Assembly: GCA_037039925.1 (NCBI GenBank)
Contig: JAXRKP010000416.1
Coordinates: 1 to 64,000, forward strand
Source of the DNA: Doris montereyensis
Taxonomy: Eukaryota; Mollusca; Gastropoda; Nudibranchia; Dorididae
Reading direction: 5' to 3'
DNA: 64,000 nt
The notes beneath the pieces were generated by a model. It ran no database searches, was not told where the DNA came from, and was given only the letters and a program-made list of their open reading frames with translations. This document shows, piece after piece, positions 46,346 to 60,134 of this stretch (positions are counted from its first letter, which is position 1; every line of letters begins with the position of its first letter). The position numbers and the translations under genes were made by a program.

Positions 46346-49300
46346 TAAATCTTGTTTTATTTTAACTCAGTAAGTGAATAAGGCCTAGATCTACGTGACA
46401 TGTATCTTTAAGTCGCTAGATCGAGGAGGGACGGATAGACAGATGGAGAGACAGAGATACAGACAGACAGACAGAACATACACAGAGAGAAACAGAAAGA
46501 GAGAGAGAGAGATGAGAGTAGTTAGTGGCACACTGGAAACAGGAAGAGAGAAACGAAAGAGTGTGTGTGGTGTGTGTGTGTGTGTCTAGATTCCATCTCG
46601 TTAACTGAGAGCCAAGGGACTTTTACCACTTTTTATAAAATGACGAGTCAAGATGTTACGAGACAAATTTTGAAAGTAATTTGAAACATTGGGAAAGAGC
46701 TAAACGGCAATTCTATACTAGTTTTAGGACCACCCTTCCTTGCCATCAACATACTTTCCCAGACAGACAGAAAACTAATTACACACAGACCTGGACAGAG
46801 CAAATGCCCGTTATCATAAAAGGGTGGGACTCAAAGTAGCGAGATTGATTGATGACAGTCGGGACTCCACAACATCTCAGCTAAATGGAATTCTCGCTAT
46901 TTTCCGAGCTGAGAAATGTAAATAATTCTATTTAATGTACCTGATGTATCAACCAATAATAAAGGCTTTTTAGGCTTTAGGTCAGGTGAGCAAGCTGGAC
47001 AAAGCCAAATTTAAGGTTAACGAGACGACATGGAGATGGGGTTGCCCGAGTCAGCACACAACAGTTTAATGTTTTCATTTTTTTATGTGAATTCCATGCC
47101 TGTGAGCGTGATGAGTTTCAAGCGATTTTCAGATTTGGAAAGATTTGAAAGATATTGACAATCAAATTCTGTTCTTTTCATGTCTGTTTCTTTGTAGTAT
47201 TTTTGAATTATTTATATATACAATGCTATTTGATTTATCTTCTTACATCCATAACTTGTTTGAAAATTTAAATTCAGTCCATAACTTGCCTCATTCTTTT
47301 TACATGAAATTGATTCAACATTTTTGAGTACATGAGAATAAAATATTTGTTAATTTTCTAATGACGTGCCTAAAATTTGTTTAAATTACATTTGAGTTTC
47401 AACCATACAGCTGTTAGTTGCGATATGTTACGCTAGATGTTATTCTATATATTGTTATATAAATTGCAAAATATTACTTTAGAGTTACTTGTTTGTTTGT
47501 TTCTTTGATTAACCCTGTCCACCATGGCGGTGATCTTAGGGTTCGTATTTGACCACATATTACTAACGACTGTCCAGGACAACATAACGCACTTTAAGAA
47601 AAATCAAAACTTGTTTGATTTGATTTTGTGAATATTTTTAATTTGATTTAGTCAATGACAACTTGTTAAAATTTGATTTAGTCACATCCAGAACTTGTTT
47701 GATTTGATTCAATTTGTCAGAAACCATAGAATAGTTTCTAGGTCATTATTTGATTTAGTTTGTAAATGCGTCATTCAGAATAATATTTCATTCGTATAAC
47801 GATCAGATCAGAACAGGTTTGATTTGATTGTAAAGGCAATCCCATGAATGTTTGAAAGCTGGGATTTAAATGGCAAATACATTTTTGAAATCTGACAGTC
47901 TGAAATGTGAAACTTTCAGACACCGAACACCTCTTGTACCGTTTCAATCTCACACTTACAATAGCCTTGACAGCACCATGCACATCCCATCTTTCTCTCC
48001 TTGATGATATAACTCCATAACTTGTTCATATAATTTAGTTGACATCCATAATGTATTTGTCATTGAACTTAGATCTAAATCAATCATCTACTGGTGAATG
48101 CAATCATTAAACCTAAACTTTTGACAGGTCATCAATCCTAATTGTTAAATTGTCTAGATCTACATTCTGGATTTAGCTTACCTTTAACCTAGATTTACGG
48201 TTAGTTGTTTTGAAGATTTACTTGTTATTATTTGATTTTACATCGTATACAATCTTCTAAATCAATTCTGATTCTATTAACTAGGCTACCTTGTTAGATC
48301 TAGAAATCTAACTCTAGCTCTACTAAAGTTATTGAAGAAATGGGTAACGACAGTTTGATAGTAATCTAAATCTAGTCTTGTAGTTTCTAGGCCTCTAGAT
48401 AACAATTAGACTTAGATCTAGATATATCTTATATAGATCTTACTAGATTGAATCCAGATCTATCATAAAATAGTATGTCTGTCTAGAATCTAAATATAGA
48501 ATAATCTAAATATAGACTAGAAGAATTTAGATCAACAACGTGCGCGCTTATTTTCAAGATCTCTATCCGACTAGAATCTAGATCTAGATCTCAGATTTCA
48601 AATTCTCTGGAACGCCGAGCAAGAAATAATTTTAATCTGTTAACAAGCTAGATCTATTTATACGCTGATATACTAATCCAAGCTATGGCCTAGGGAAAGC
48701 TACTGCTTAGATCTAGGGCTGTCAAGCCGTCATAATAAAAAAATCTAGATCTAGATCTTCAGATAAAGAATCTAGGTCACTTCACTCAAGCAGATCGATC
48801 TTAATCTTATCTAGCTCTAGATTAGACTATTAAATCACAATAACCCACAAATAGGATTATAACATAAATCGCAAATAACGCAATAGGAAATTTAAAATGA
48901 CTTAGCTTCGATTTTCCCTGGAATGAAAGAATGAAAAATCGTCGACCGCAGATCACATTCCGTATGACTGCAGAGAGGTAAGTCAGTGCATCTCAACATT
49001 GTCTAAATCTATCCCAAAATCTTTTTTGCGCGAAAGGCTATTTCCACAACAAATGCGTTAGTAGATTTCAGACTAAAAAATCTGAAAAGTCTGAAAACTG
49101 AAGGAAGTAAAGAAGGTTCCGATTTTTAAATCTGAAATCTTCTCTAGTGAGTAGTAGGGCCTCGCAGATCAGTGTGGAAATTGTAGTTCGTCGTGAAAGT
49201 AAAAGTGAAAGTTAAAATAAAGCAGCGTGCTTCGCTGATGATTAGTATAAAAATCGGCGATGGGCCTGGAGTCGGGAATTTTATCCTGTTGTGCTAAACC

Positions 49301-49480
49301 ATCTCACCTATTCATAACAGCGAACATAGAAGTATTTTAGGAAAACGAGAAGAAAAGGAAACTTAAGAGATAAATGTTAAAACTAGAAAACCTCAAATAA
49401 TCTTAAATCAGAGGAAATCTAAAAGATTTACATGCACGAAAAACTGGTCATCATGGGTCAACAGGAAACCCTGTGTGAGC
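46346..49480. other. AT-rich DNA without recognised gene
   Basis: Contains a GACA/GA-rich tract (46,435-46,515), a (GT)n run (46,561-46,584), repeated CTTGTTTGATTTGATT words at 47,590-47,830, and a second cluster of TCTAGATC palindromes at 48,060-48,830. A 49-codon plus-strand trace at 46,779-46,925 (DRANARYHKRVGLKVARL then FRAEKCK) reads like a fragment of a retroelement protein but I cannot name it. Confidence 0.5.
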
Positions 49481-50690
49481 CACGAATGACCAAAATGTGA
49501 GCGACTTAAAACGATCTCTTCTTTTCTATTTCTTACTTTTACATTTAGCCTTTCTGTCATTTTTGGGACCACTTCATGAAGCTTGTTATTAACGTCTTGG
49601 TCCCACTCCTCCTGTCAAATTTACTAAAACCTCCAAGTTTGCATACTGAAATAAAGCACCAGGGCTAACATCTTGATCGGGCCTCTTTTGCCAACTTATC
49701 GGCTTTTTCATTTTCCATTTAATTAAAACTATTAGTTGATTGTTAATATCTACAATTCTCAGACCCTGAAAGGCAGACAGGCTATCCCTCCAGACAATAT
49801 CGATAACTTATTTAAAACTCTTCGACAGCCGTTTTTAAATAATTCAAAGCTAAAAGACTGGCGTGCAATTCTGCATTGAAAACAGAAGTAGTGTCTTTCA
49901 ACTTTCAGACGCACATTCTTCGAGGATGCCGGATGATCCGGATCATAGGTGGCAGCACTTACCTTTTCACTCTCTTTCGAGCCATCTGTGTAAACATGAA
50001 CACTGTCACTGTCAGGGAAACTATCCCTCATCTGACAAAATTTCTGTTGAAAAACAAGCTGGCTCGTTTTGTCGTTTGAAAATTTGGACAATGAATAATC
50101 TAATTATATATGGGTTTTGGTCCATGGTGGGGGGAATTTGAAAGTTACTATTATTTATTTCTGGTAATTCATGTTTCCTTGTAATATGTGGGAGGCTAGT
50201 TTTGGATGTCGCAATTATCACAGACGGGGAAGCTTCAAATACGTTTTTGTAGGCAGCGTTTTGGGGTAGTGACTTTAATTTCAAATAGCATTCATTGACT
50301 ATTGACAGTTTTAGGTCATCGGTGATGTAAAGATGTTCGCTGGCTTCTACATATAGGCTTTTTACGACTGAAGTTCGGAAGGCGCCTAAGGCAATACGAA
50401 AACCCTGATGATGCATGGGGTCTAGCATTTTTTATACATGTTTGGGGGCGGATCCATAAACAACAGAGCCATAGTCCAGCTTTGACGGACCAATGCTTTA
50501 TGAAATATCAATAGGGTCACTCTGTCAGCACACCAATCTGTGTGGCCCACAACTCGCAGAATATTCAGGTCTTTTGGACATTTTTACCTAAGGCTTTGAA
50601 CATGAGCAAGAAGGATAACCCTAAAAATTTGGCCTCCAGAAGATCCGCCAGCACTGACTCAGCAGCAGTCTCTTCACGCTATGTCTTTCC
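49480..50690 (-). mobile_element. I/Jockey-like LINE, 3' part with RNase H
   Basis: From 50,690 downward the minus strand reads VRSKLDYGSVVYGSA, MLDPMHHQGFRIALGAFRTS and VKSLYVEASE (end of the reverse transcriptase), then VHVYTDGSKESEKVSA, the RNase H start with its first catalytic Asp (about 49,985), and a second RNase H part near 49,800-49,620 with WRDSLSAFQGL. Frameshifts interrupt it. RNase H after the RT is typical of the I group. Its 5' half is at 54,690-56,230. Confidence 0.75.
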
Positions 50691-51530
50691 TGTGGATTAT
50701 TGACGTCATTTCATTCGTTTTGTGGGTTGGATCTCATATCATTCTGTTCGTGAAATTGTTCTTTCGTACAGTCGTGTAAAAATGAACGTTTTTAGATACA
50801 ATTCTGACTTAAGATTAGCATTTTTGAATGTTTACTTCACCCAGATTGTCACCCTCCTGCTCTTAAAACTACTCAGATTGGCAAATGTACATACAAACAG
50901 GTCATCAACATTGAACCTGTGCACAAATGAATGTCAACAATCAAGAACAGTGTACACAGCACACTTTCTTCGGCCCTGGCAAGCACATTGCAAGACAAAA
51001 GCATGAGGTAAAATCACGCCTGAATGATTCTGGGCATTGGACTTGATAACAACATTTACATTACGGCATGTCGTCTAAGAAAAGGAAGGAAAGGTAAAGA
51101 GAAAACAAAGGAAGAGAGGTAGATAGAGGAGGTAAGAGGAAAGAAGCAACACTTATCTCGTCAGATAGCAATAACGTTCCCCAGGTTATGGACCACAGGC
51201 CGACACGCAACCAGTATGTCATCAGCTACATAACTTTGGGAAACGATTGCCGTAAATCAACACGAAATCAGTACAGTACCAACACACACCAACATTACAC
51301 AAGTAAACAATTTACAACACGCAACAAAAGGAAAAGTGGATATATACTAGAAAGGAAGCCATTATCTACCAGCCATTGTGCTTGATGGTTGAATGGATCA
51401 GAACACGAACATGGTCTGTACTTCTTGGAATTTGTCGAATATTGCAACGACTCTTGCCTTGAGCTAAATTTTAAAAATCCGGAAACAAACACAATTGACT
51501 TTAGGTGATAACAAACCCCTTGCACTGACA
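50691..51530. other. anonymous DNA inside the split LINE
   Basis: A purine-rich tract lies at 51,075-51,145. No gene was recognised. Confidence 0.45.
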
Positions 51531-51534
51531 ATAT

Positions 51535-52030
51535 TATCCACAGAATGAAAATTGATAATGTAAACGATTATAAATATCTAGGCCCGATCTTTGATGATAA
51601 ATTAAAAGTTGGACAAAGATTGTGAATCGGTTTGTAAGAAAACTAACAACGTGTGTATTTTCTTCGAAAAATCAATTCCTTCTCTGTTAATAAAAAGATC
51701 TTAGAATTATTTTATAAATCTTTTATTGAAAATGTATTGTCGTTGTCCATTGTTTGCTGGTACAGGAACGCAGCGTGTGTAAGAACAACAATAATTTCGT
51801 AAGGTTGTCGATTTGTGTTCACGAATGAATGGCAAAGGAGTCTAGATTCATTTTGTGACCAGCAAACAATGAAGAAGGCATTGTGATCTTGATGACAAAG
51901 ATCATGCCCTATTTTCCAAAAATTTAAAAGCTTGAAATCAGGAAGGCGGTATCGTGCCCATTGAGCAGAACAAATCGATACCGTTTTTTCTTCATTCCAT
52001 CTGCTATCGAATTAATGAATAAGATTCAAG
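51535..52030 (+). mobile_element. CR1/Rex-like LINE, 3' end
   Basis: Plus-strand frames give NDYKYLGPIFDDKLKVG, FLRKINSFSVNKKILELFYKSF and ending SGRRYRAH, with a serine/asparagine-rich LPSAIE-type terminus. Multiple stops. This is the 3' end of a CR1-group LINE, opposite in strand to its surroundings. Confidence 0.65.
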
Positions 52031-52145
52031 AAAATGATAACTCTGCATAGATATTTAAACATGTTTTTCTATTATAATGGTTCAATATCATTTTATTTTC
52101 TTTCGCTCACTATCAGCTGCTCTCTGTGTGTCATTCTGTCTGTCT

Positions 52146-52440
<295 letters not shown>

Positions 52441-52744
52441 CCCTGTGCTGTCATTTTCTGTTTCCTTGCTCCAAAAAAGTTAAATTTCTATGCTTCATTT
52501 GCCTTTTTTAAATTAGTATCATTATTATTGCCCACTTTGAATTGAATTGAGAATTGTACTTTGCCTTTCAACATGTACATTTCTTTGGTTTGAAAGTGGA
52601 CACATAGTTGTTGATGTCAAAATTTAAAACCACCGTCACTTACCCATTTGAACTTTGTTGATACTGATTTATGACTATTCTCAATTGATAACAAATCATT
52701 CATTCTGTTTAGGCAGTGCCTTTAATTACCTTTCTTTCTTTAAG

Positions 52745-54260
52745 TTCCCATTTTACCTTTCGGTGTATGGCATCAGATGCCCGAGATGATCTTTCTCCAG
52801 GATGACATGTCTGACTTGTTTTCTGTTTTCTTGAAAAAAAGTTAAATTTCTATGCTTCCATGTCTCTTTTTTATATCTTCTTCCACTTTCTCCGAGGTTT
52901 GCCTTTTAGTCTTTTACCTTGGGCTTTTAACACTGTATGCAGATTTAGCTATTCTGTCATTCATTCTGTTTACATACCTAAACCATCTCAATTGATTTAT
53001 TTCTATTTTAGTTTTATGCCATCTGCTTTGGTTTGATCTCTTATTGTTGTGTTTCTGATTTTGTCTTTTTAGTTTTTCTCTACTGTCTAAGGTCAGATTT
53101 CGCTGCCATAGGAGAGTGGGACCAATAAACTGTCATTGTATACAGCCATTTTGGATTTTTGTTGACAATTCTTGCTTGCACACCACATGCCTTTCCTAGA
53201 TGGTTATGTATTGCACTTGCCTTTTGATTCTCTGGCTGATTTCTTTTCTTAGTTTTTCCTAGGTAATTGTAGCTTTGAACTTGTTCTAAATTCTCCCTGC
53301 CAATTTAAGATTTTGTGTTTTAGTTTCCCTAGTTACTAGCATTGTTTTGGTTTTCTTTGCATTTACTCTCATTCCTCTTTTATTTAGTTCATTGTTCATA
53401 ATGTTGATATTCGACTGAAGGTCACTTTCTGATTTTCCAAACAGAACTAAATCATCAGCAAATGAAAGCATTGATACATTTACTGGTTTGAGCTTCCACA
53501 TACCTACATTCATTTTCTTCATTTTTGAGGATGCCTTTGCGACTGAATCCATAAATGTGATAAACAAAAGAGGACATAGGATACAACCCTGTCTTACTCC
53601 TATATCTACATCAAATTCCGCAGATACATGTTTCCAGCTACTCTCACTGCCACATGTTGGTTATTGAAAAATGGCTAATGGCCCTCTATTAAATTTTGCT
53701 CTACATTGGGTTCTTTTAAGGAATGCCATAGTTCGTCCCCCCCTCAGTAGTGTCAATTATGCCTTTTCTAAGTCAATAAAGCACAGGTGCAAGGTCAATG
53801 TTTCGTCTCAAGGAATTTTTTCTATTATTTGTCCTAATTGTAAACGTGTGATCTTGTACACTTCTGCCTGGTCTAAATCCACCTTCTGGTGACTCTTCAA
53901 ATCTGAACCTTCTACTCTTTTCCTTAGTCTCATTATCCAGTATCCTGGCATATACTTTTCCTGGAACGCTAAGTAGTGATATCCCCTCTATATAGTTTGA
54001 GGCATTCCATAGGTTGATCCTTTCGTATGTATTGGTACTACACGTTCCCCTTTTCCAGCCGTCTGGCACCTGTTTGGACTTCCATGCTTGTTGGCATATT
54101 GCATGTAGTAGTTTGTCTGCCTCTCTCCCCTGGTTTTTTAATCATTTCTTGGATAAACTTGATCTGTCCTGGGGCTTTTCCTAATTTCACTTTTTTTATA
54201 GCTGTTTGGATTTCTTCCATTGAGATATCTACATCTTCACTGTCTCCTCTGGATTAATCA
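52745..54260 (-). mobile_element. LINE reverse transcriptase, family shared with 2.1 and 39.5 kb
   Basis: From 54,260 downward: TAIKKVKLGKAPGQ, WKRGTCS, EGISLLSVPGKVYARIL, EGGFRPGRSVQDH, a gap, IGVRQGC-type text near 53,600, VSMLSFADDLVLFGKSESD with the catalytic DD (about 53,450-53,456), and the 3' tail whose last ~110 bp (ending at 52,745) are complementary to GGGCAT...CATACACCGAA(A)GGTA. No endonuclease is seen upstream of 54,260, so the copy is 5'-truncated. Frameshifts and stops throughout. Confidence 0.8.
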
Positions 54261-54689
54261 ACTAATTCTAACTCTTTTACATTTATTGTCCTAACAATAA
54301 CATTCCATGTTCCAAAAATCACAGTCCGTGTTCGTTTCCAAGTTCGTCTTCGAAAGATCAAGCCGGTTATATTATATTAATTTTTTATCTGAATCTGTTT
54401 GGTTTTGGATAAGCAGGGGATTAGCCCACTGTACCTTAGGTAGATGGTGGGGCTGCCATCTTGAGGCCCCCTACCAGGCCTTGTTATTTTCTGTCAGGAT
54501 TAACTCCCTTAGCCTTTGGTCAGTCAAGACCAGCCTGCAAGGCAGCAGGTTGTTTTCTTTCAGAGTTGACTCCCTTAGCCATTGGTTAGCCAACACCTGC
54601 CTGCAAGGCAGCAGGAGATTCGTGGAGGGCGGATCATCTACTGCCCGTACAGGTGCCTACCTGTCTACTGCCCGGTGATATTATTTATT
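54261..54689. repeat. unique DNA with ~70-bp imperfect tandem duplication
   Basis: The text TTTCTGTCAGGATTAACTCCCTTAGCC...GCCTGCAAGGCAGCAGG (about 54,488-54,549) is repeated at 54,550-54,613. No gene seen. Confidence 0.7.
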
Positions 54690-56230
54690 TCTATGTTAAA
54701 TAATACCGCAGAAAGAATGTTACTTTGAGGAACGCTATTTTTCCTGTGAAAAATCTACAGATAGTTAAGACCCTAATTTAATCTTGAAATGCTGTTTTGA
54801 CAGGAACTCAGAAACAAAAACAAGCAGACGACCACGGAAAATTAATGTTGAAAAGGTCAGTAAGAATGCCATGTTTCCAGGTCGTGTCGTACGCGTTTTC
54901 CAGGTCCAAAACGACAGCAAGGACCTGTCATTTTTCACCAAAGGCCTTCCGAATAAAGCTTTCCAGACGGATAAGGATTGATCATTAGTACCGGGTACTA
55001 TGGTTTTTTGCGAAAACCGCATTGGACTTCAGAAATAAAATGTTTTCTCTCCAAGGACCCAAAGAAGGCGGTTATTCACCATTCTTTCCATGGTTTTGCA
55101 AAGGCAACTAGTTAAAGCTATTGGGTCTATAACTAGATGGGTCACTGAGATCTTGGTTAGGCTTTGGAAGAGTGACCATAAATGCTTTTTTTCCAGATTG
55201 GGGGGAATTCGGCCTGTAGTCCCAAATTTTATTGAATTATTTTTAACAGGGTGGAAAGACAAGAGTTGGGAAGATTAGTCAGGAATTGATAGTGAAATAC
55301 AGTCGGATCCTGCAGCTGATTCATTTGATCTCGCTAGGAATGCCCTCAGCTCTTTCAGAGAAAAGATATCTTTATACATAACTTATAGGGTTCTATATTG
55401 TCCAAGATAAACTTCATGGTCTTTTTTTTTTTTCACTTGTTTTCATTTTTGGAAACCTGTCAGAGGAAGAATTCTGGGTAATACTCTGACCAAGGTAGTT
55501 GCTGTATCTCTGACATTGGTAATTAACTTGCCATCCTTTTTGAGATGGATATTTGCATAAGCTATCTTACCTTTAATTTTCCTCACTGCCTTGCACGCTG
55601 TTTTGGTGGTGGCGTTGCAATGTAGAGGGGAAACGTATTTCTGCCAGGAATTCCTTTTTGCTTGTCTTATTATGTATCGTGTATTGGCTTTTTCTTTTTG
55701 AAACCTATCAAAGTTCTACACAATTTCTTAAAAAAGTATCTTTGAGCTGTCATTCTTCTGTTGATTGCTTCTTTACATTCTCTGGAGAACCAGGGGACTC
55801 TTGGACATATGTGGTGCTTACGGGGGTGGGAGGGAATTGTCCTTTTTGCCAAAGAAATCAAGTTCTCAGAGAGATTGTAATTGAAATATTCGGTAGAGTC
55901 TTCTGTACTGTTGGTTTTAAAGTCTAAGACGATAGGGTTGTGATCACTTACTGGTTACCACAGAGGTCGTCCTGAACTTGGCATGAGAAGTCTAGAGCAA
56001 GAGAGGGAGAGGCAATTGGAAAGATCGATGTGCTGAAACGCATTTGATTGGCCGAACGAAGAAATGTCGCTTCTCCTGAATTTTAAGAGAATTAAATCAT
56101 AATCGGAGATCAACTTTTCTATCATTCGGTCCACGGTTGTCTAGTCGGGAATCCCTGAAATCCATAAGTAAGAGGAAAGGGGAGGGAATTTGAGATAAAA
56201 GATTGTCTATTTTCATACAACGCTTGTGTT
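54690..56230 (-). mobile_element. I/Jockey-like LINE, 5' part (endonuclease to mid reverse transcriptase)
   Basis: From 56,230 downward the minus strand carries an endonuclease remnant (LLSQIPSPFLLLMDF near 56,200), then PRVPWFSRECKEAIN (about 55,800), DPIALTSCLCKTMERMVNNR (about 55,130-55,070), LVKNDRSL and FRGRLLVFVSEF, ending at SVDFSQEK near 54,730. It lines up with the 3' part at 49,480-50,690; roughly 200-250 bp of coding sequence around the YxDD box are missing between the two parts. Confidence 0.75.
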
Positions 56231-56549
56231 AACCGATGATGGTAGGTATACAGAACAGATAATGAAAGATTTATGAGATGAATGACTGACAGTAGCTGCT
56301 ACCACATCTATACTGGGGTTCAACTCCAGATAGGTGAAGCGACAAGAATTATGTGGTATTATTACCCTGTATACAGGTGTACCCTTTTACCGATAACTTT
56401 CTCATATTCTTTACCTCTCCCGCAGTGCCAGGGCAAGAGGTCTCCTTTGAATGAGTTCTTCATGTGATTTGCTCTTACACCTCTCACATACCACTACAGA
56501 ATGGCATCCATTTTAAATCTACTCTTTATTTGTACTTTTAGGCCGAACC

Positions 56550-56963
56550 CTAGTCACTCTTTCTTCGCAAAGAGGATGGCTGAGCACTAGGTTTCAGTCC
56601 GCCATTGCTGTTTGGAACGCCCGACGGCTTCGGCCTTTGGGCGGCGGGGGGGCGCTGGGTTGGTGGGTGCTGTTTGGGGGGTGGGAGCCTTAATGGTGTC
56701 TGGGTTTTTTTCGTACCTCCTTTCCACCTGGTCTTTGGAAGAAGATAAAGTTGGAAGTTCGTTGGGAAGAGGGAGGTATTGGGTGGTGGGATCAGAGGGG
56801 GTGGGTTGCAACGAAAGGACTCGGGTCTCGGACGGAGGGAGGGGGTCTTCGGACGGAGGGAGGGGGTCTGGGACGGAGGGAGGGGGGTCTGGTGACGGGG
56901 GGAGGGGGTCTGGGGCGGAGGGAAGGTGTATGGGGTGGTACGGAGAGGGACTTCCTCATCCAA
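56550..56963 (-). other. proline-rich open frame, left arm
   Basis: The minus-strand frame starts MDEEVPLRTTPYTFPPPQTP and consists of PRPPSLRPR-type repeats from a GGGAGGG(G)TCTGGGACGGA tandem repeat. Its mirror is at 63,395-63,766. It is probably repeat-driven rather than a protein gene. Confidence 0.3.
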
Positions 56964-57229
56964 AAGAACAGAAAATGTTTTTGGTGGGGACAGATTTGTT
57001 CCCGCTGACCACTGGTCTGGTCTTTTTCATATGCCTGAGCGACGAAGCTGTTTTGGCTTTGGCTCCAGTATACTAAATGTTTCGATTAAAGCCGGATAAG
57101 AACATCAGTGATCGGACGCCAATGACTGACATCGGTACCCAACAGCCCCTGTACCTTGTCAACATTGTGAAGTCCGTGAAACTGGAAGACATCATTCAAC
57201 TCGAAAATGTTGGTGTGTATATTTTTTAC

Positions 57230-57957
57230 TGCCGTTATCAAATAAAGTGCAGTATGCACAGCCGTTATCAAATAAAGTGCCGTATGTACAGCTGTTATCA
57301 AATAAAGTGCCGTATGCACAGCTGTTATCAAATAAAGTGCCGTATGCACAGCTGTTATCAAATAAAGTGCCGTATGCACAGCTGTTATCAAATAAAGTGC
57401 CGTATGCACAGCTGTTATCAAATAAAGTGCCGTATGCACAGCTGTTATCAAATAAAGTGCCGTATGTACAGCCGTTATCAAATAAAGTGCCGTATGTGCA
57501 GCCGTTATCAAATAAAGTGCCGTATGCACAGCTGTTATCAAATAAAGTGCCGTATGCACAGCCGTTATCAAATAAAGTGCCGTATGTACAGCTGTTATCA
57601 AATAAAGTGCCGTATGCACAGCTGTTATCAAATAAAGTGCCGTATGTACAGCCGTTATCAAATAAAGTGCCGTATGCACAGCCGTTATCAAATAAAGTGC
57701 CGTATGTGCAGCCGTTATCAAATAAAGTGCCGTATGCACAGCTGTTATCAAATAAAGTGCCGTATGTGCAGCCGTTATCAAATAAAGTGCCGTATGCACA
57801 GCTGTTATCAAATAAAGTGCCGTATGTGCAGCCGTTATCAAATAAAGTGCCGTATGCACAGCTGTTATAAAATAAAGTGCCGTATGTGCAGCCGTTATCA
57901 AAATAAAGTGCCGTATGTACAGCCGTTATCAAATAAAGTGCCGTATGTGCAGCCGGG
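57230..57957. repeat. 30-bp tandem array, left arm, ~24 copies
   Basis: Unit: CAGC(T/C)GTTATCAAATAAAGTGCCGTATG(C/T)A, extremely regular. Variants C/T at two sites alternate. Because the unit is a multiple of three and lacks stops in most frames, all frames look open on both strands. It is the mirror of 62,502-63,178. Confidence 0.95.
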
Positions 57958-58137
57958 AGTTGATCTCCTCGTTTAACCGCAATCGAGAAAAACGTGTTTT
58001 GGTCTATAAAATAAATATACTACCTCTAATACCAAACTAAGTACACCAAACCATTGCCAACGACATAGATGTTTTCAAACAAACGGGCAACCATCTGACC
58101 ATAGTGGATTACGTAATATACCATACTGCACTTCGTT

Positions 58138-58325
58138 TGAAAACGTAGGGGTCAAAATCCACCGGTCATTATCAAATGAGTTGCCGTATCCGTAGGTCGG
58201 CTCCATCAACACATGCGGCGCTTTTCCTGGCTGAAAATTTCTCGCATTTGAAGTGCCGTATACTCAATTACCACTGACGACCGTGTTGGGGGGGGAACTT
58301 GGCTTTCACACTAGGCTGCTATGAA
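58138..58325 (-). other. short unique open frame, left arm
   Basis: Mirror copy of the frame at 62,151-62,336. The left copy is interrupted by small indels. It is described at the right-arm entry. Confidence 0.35.
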
Positions 58326-58329
58326 TTCA

Positions 58330-59514
58330 TTAGCTTTGATGGATAATGTGTTACGAAACTATTCACTAATCACTTTTCTTCACCTTCTACTTACTTAACT
58401 ACGGGTGTACTACAATTTAACTATTAGTTCTTTGGTATGAAATCTCTCCTAAGGCTCCTCGAAGTTTTGTTAAAATTCATACGTATCCTGGGCTGTCAAA
58501 ACCGAAGTTGAAATATTTCAACTAGTATGTCATGTAATACTACCATTGGAAAGAACTTTATTGAAAAGCGTATTGTGCAATATCATCTTTATACGATGAT
58601 TTTTAAGAAAAATACGGGGACTTGAAAGTTAGCGAAACAAGGGCTTTTTGCTAATTTCAAAAAAACGTAAGTAGTAGCAGGTTTTGTGGCAGCCTGGTGG
58701 AGTCAAGTGTGATGCCAGAAACTTAGAAAATAGCTGAGCTTATAAAATTCGATATTGAGTTAGCTTATTTTTTTCAGAAGTGTCAATTCTTTTGTTTGGA
58801 AATGGTAAGCACATTGATGTGCCCCAAAAAGTTAAAATGAGTGTTTTCGAAAAAAAAGTCAAAAATATTTTTTTTTTAGTGATTTTAAAAAAATGCATAA
58901 AAATATAATTTGCAGTCCGATATTGACATGAATTAAAGATCATTTAACCTCTTGACTATACATATGACATAAACAAATACGTATTTAAATAGTCCCGGAA
59001 GTTGTCAAGCTGTACATATTTCAATTTATTAGAAAAAAAAACAATTTTTTAAAATGTTCCCCAAAAAATTCATTTCTGTTATGGTGCTGGGCGAAAAAAA
59101 TAAAAACTGAAAAGACTTTAAAATATTCATTTCTGTATTTTAATAAAACAATAGAATTAAATACTTTTCTTTCGTTTTTTAAAAGATAGTAGTTGCTTTA
59201 AAATGGTGTTGTTTGATTTAGAACAGCAGTGTGTTGGTACATGTACTGACTATTTTATGACAATCAAATTAAACTCTTATTACCGGTAGTTATATACGTA
59301 AATTTACAGTAGTACTGTTTTACTTAATTTTTAATTCTATTAGGTTTCAATTATTTCAGATTGAGTACCACTCTTTAAAAGTTCTGACGAAGTAAAAATA
59401 TATTATACACCCAATCTTTTCTAATATCACTTCTCACTATACCGCCATTCCACTTACAGCCAGCTTTTTCACCTTTATTGCCGATTAAAATGATAGTGTA
59501 TAAATAACGATGAT
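58330..59514. other. AT-rich arm DNA, left
   Basis: Mirrored by 60,960-62,150. No gene seen; several poly-A/T runs (for example 58,868-58,890) differ in length between arms. Confidence 0.6.
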
Positions 59515-60130
59515 ATAACTCATGAAACCGCCATCCACTAATGATTATAGCATCAACGTTGTTCCTTAACTATTGTAAAACACAATTAGCTATACCGCCA
59601 TCTACTAATGATTCTAGCATCAACGTTATTTCATAACTATTGTAAAATACAATCTGGTTATTTCATAACTAAAATACAATTGGCTATACCGCCATCCACT
59701 AACGATTCTACCATCAACGTTATTTCATAACTATTGTAAAATACAATTGGCTATACCGCCATCCACTAACGATTCTAGCATCAACGTTATATCATAACTA
59801 TTGTAAAATACAATTGGCTATACCGCCATCCACTAATGATTATACCATCAACCTTATTTCATAACTATTACGTAAATGCAATTGGCTATACCGCCATCCA
59901 CTAACGATTCTAGCATCAACGTTATATCATAACTATTGTAAATAGAATTGGCTATACCGCCATCCACTAACGATTCTAGCATCAACCTTATTTCATAACT
60001 TATTGTAAAATACAATTGGCTATACCGCTATCCACTAACGATTCTAGCATCAACGTTATATCATAGCTATTGTAAAGACCAGTTGGCTATACCTTTATCC
60101 ACTAACGATTCTAGCATCAACGATATTGAA
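59515..60130. repeat. ~65-bp tandem array, left inner arm, ~10 copies
   Basis: Unit: AACTATTGTAAAATACAATTGGCTATACCGCCATCCACTAACGATTCTAGCATCAACGTTATATCAT with indels. Mirrored by 60,405-60,960. The unit itself is partly palindromic at AATTGG/CCAATT-type ends. Confidence 0.9.
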
Positions 60131-60134
60131 TTAG

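Noticed and set aside
56612..57076. Glycine-rich 154-codon protein
   Set aside because: Antisense of the proline-rich frame; both come from a GGGAGGGGGTCT-type tandem repeat.
57077..57976. Overlapping frames of 200-300 codons in all phases
   Set aside because: They come from a stop-free 30-bp tandem unit; mirrored frames exist at 62,555-63,201. There is no start context, domain or codon bias.
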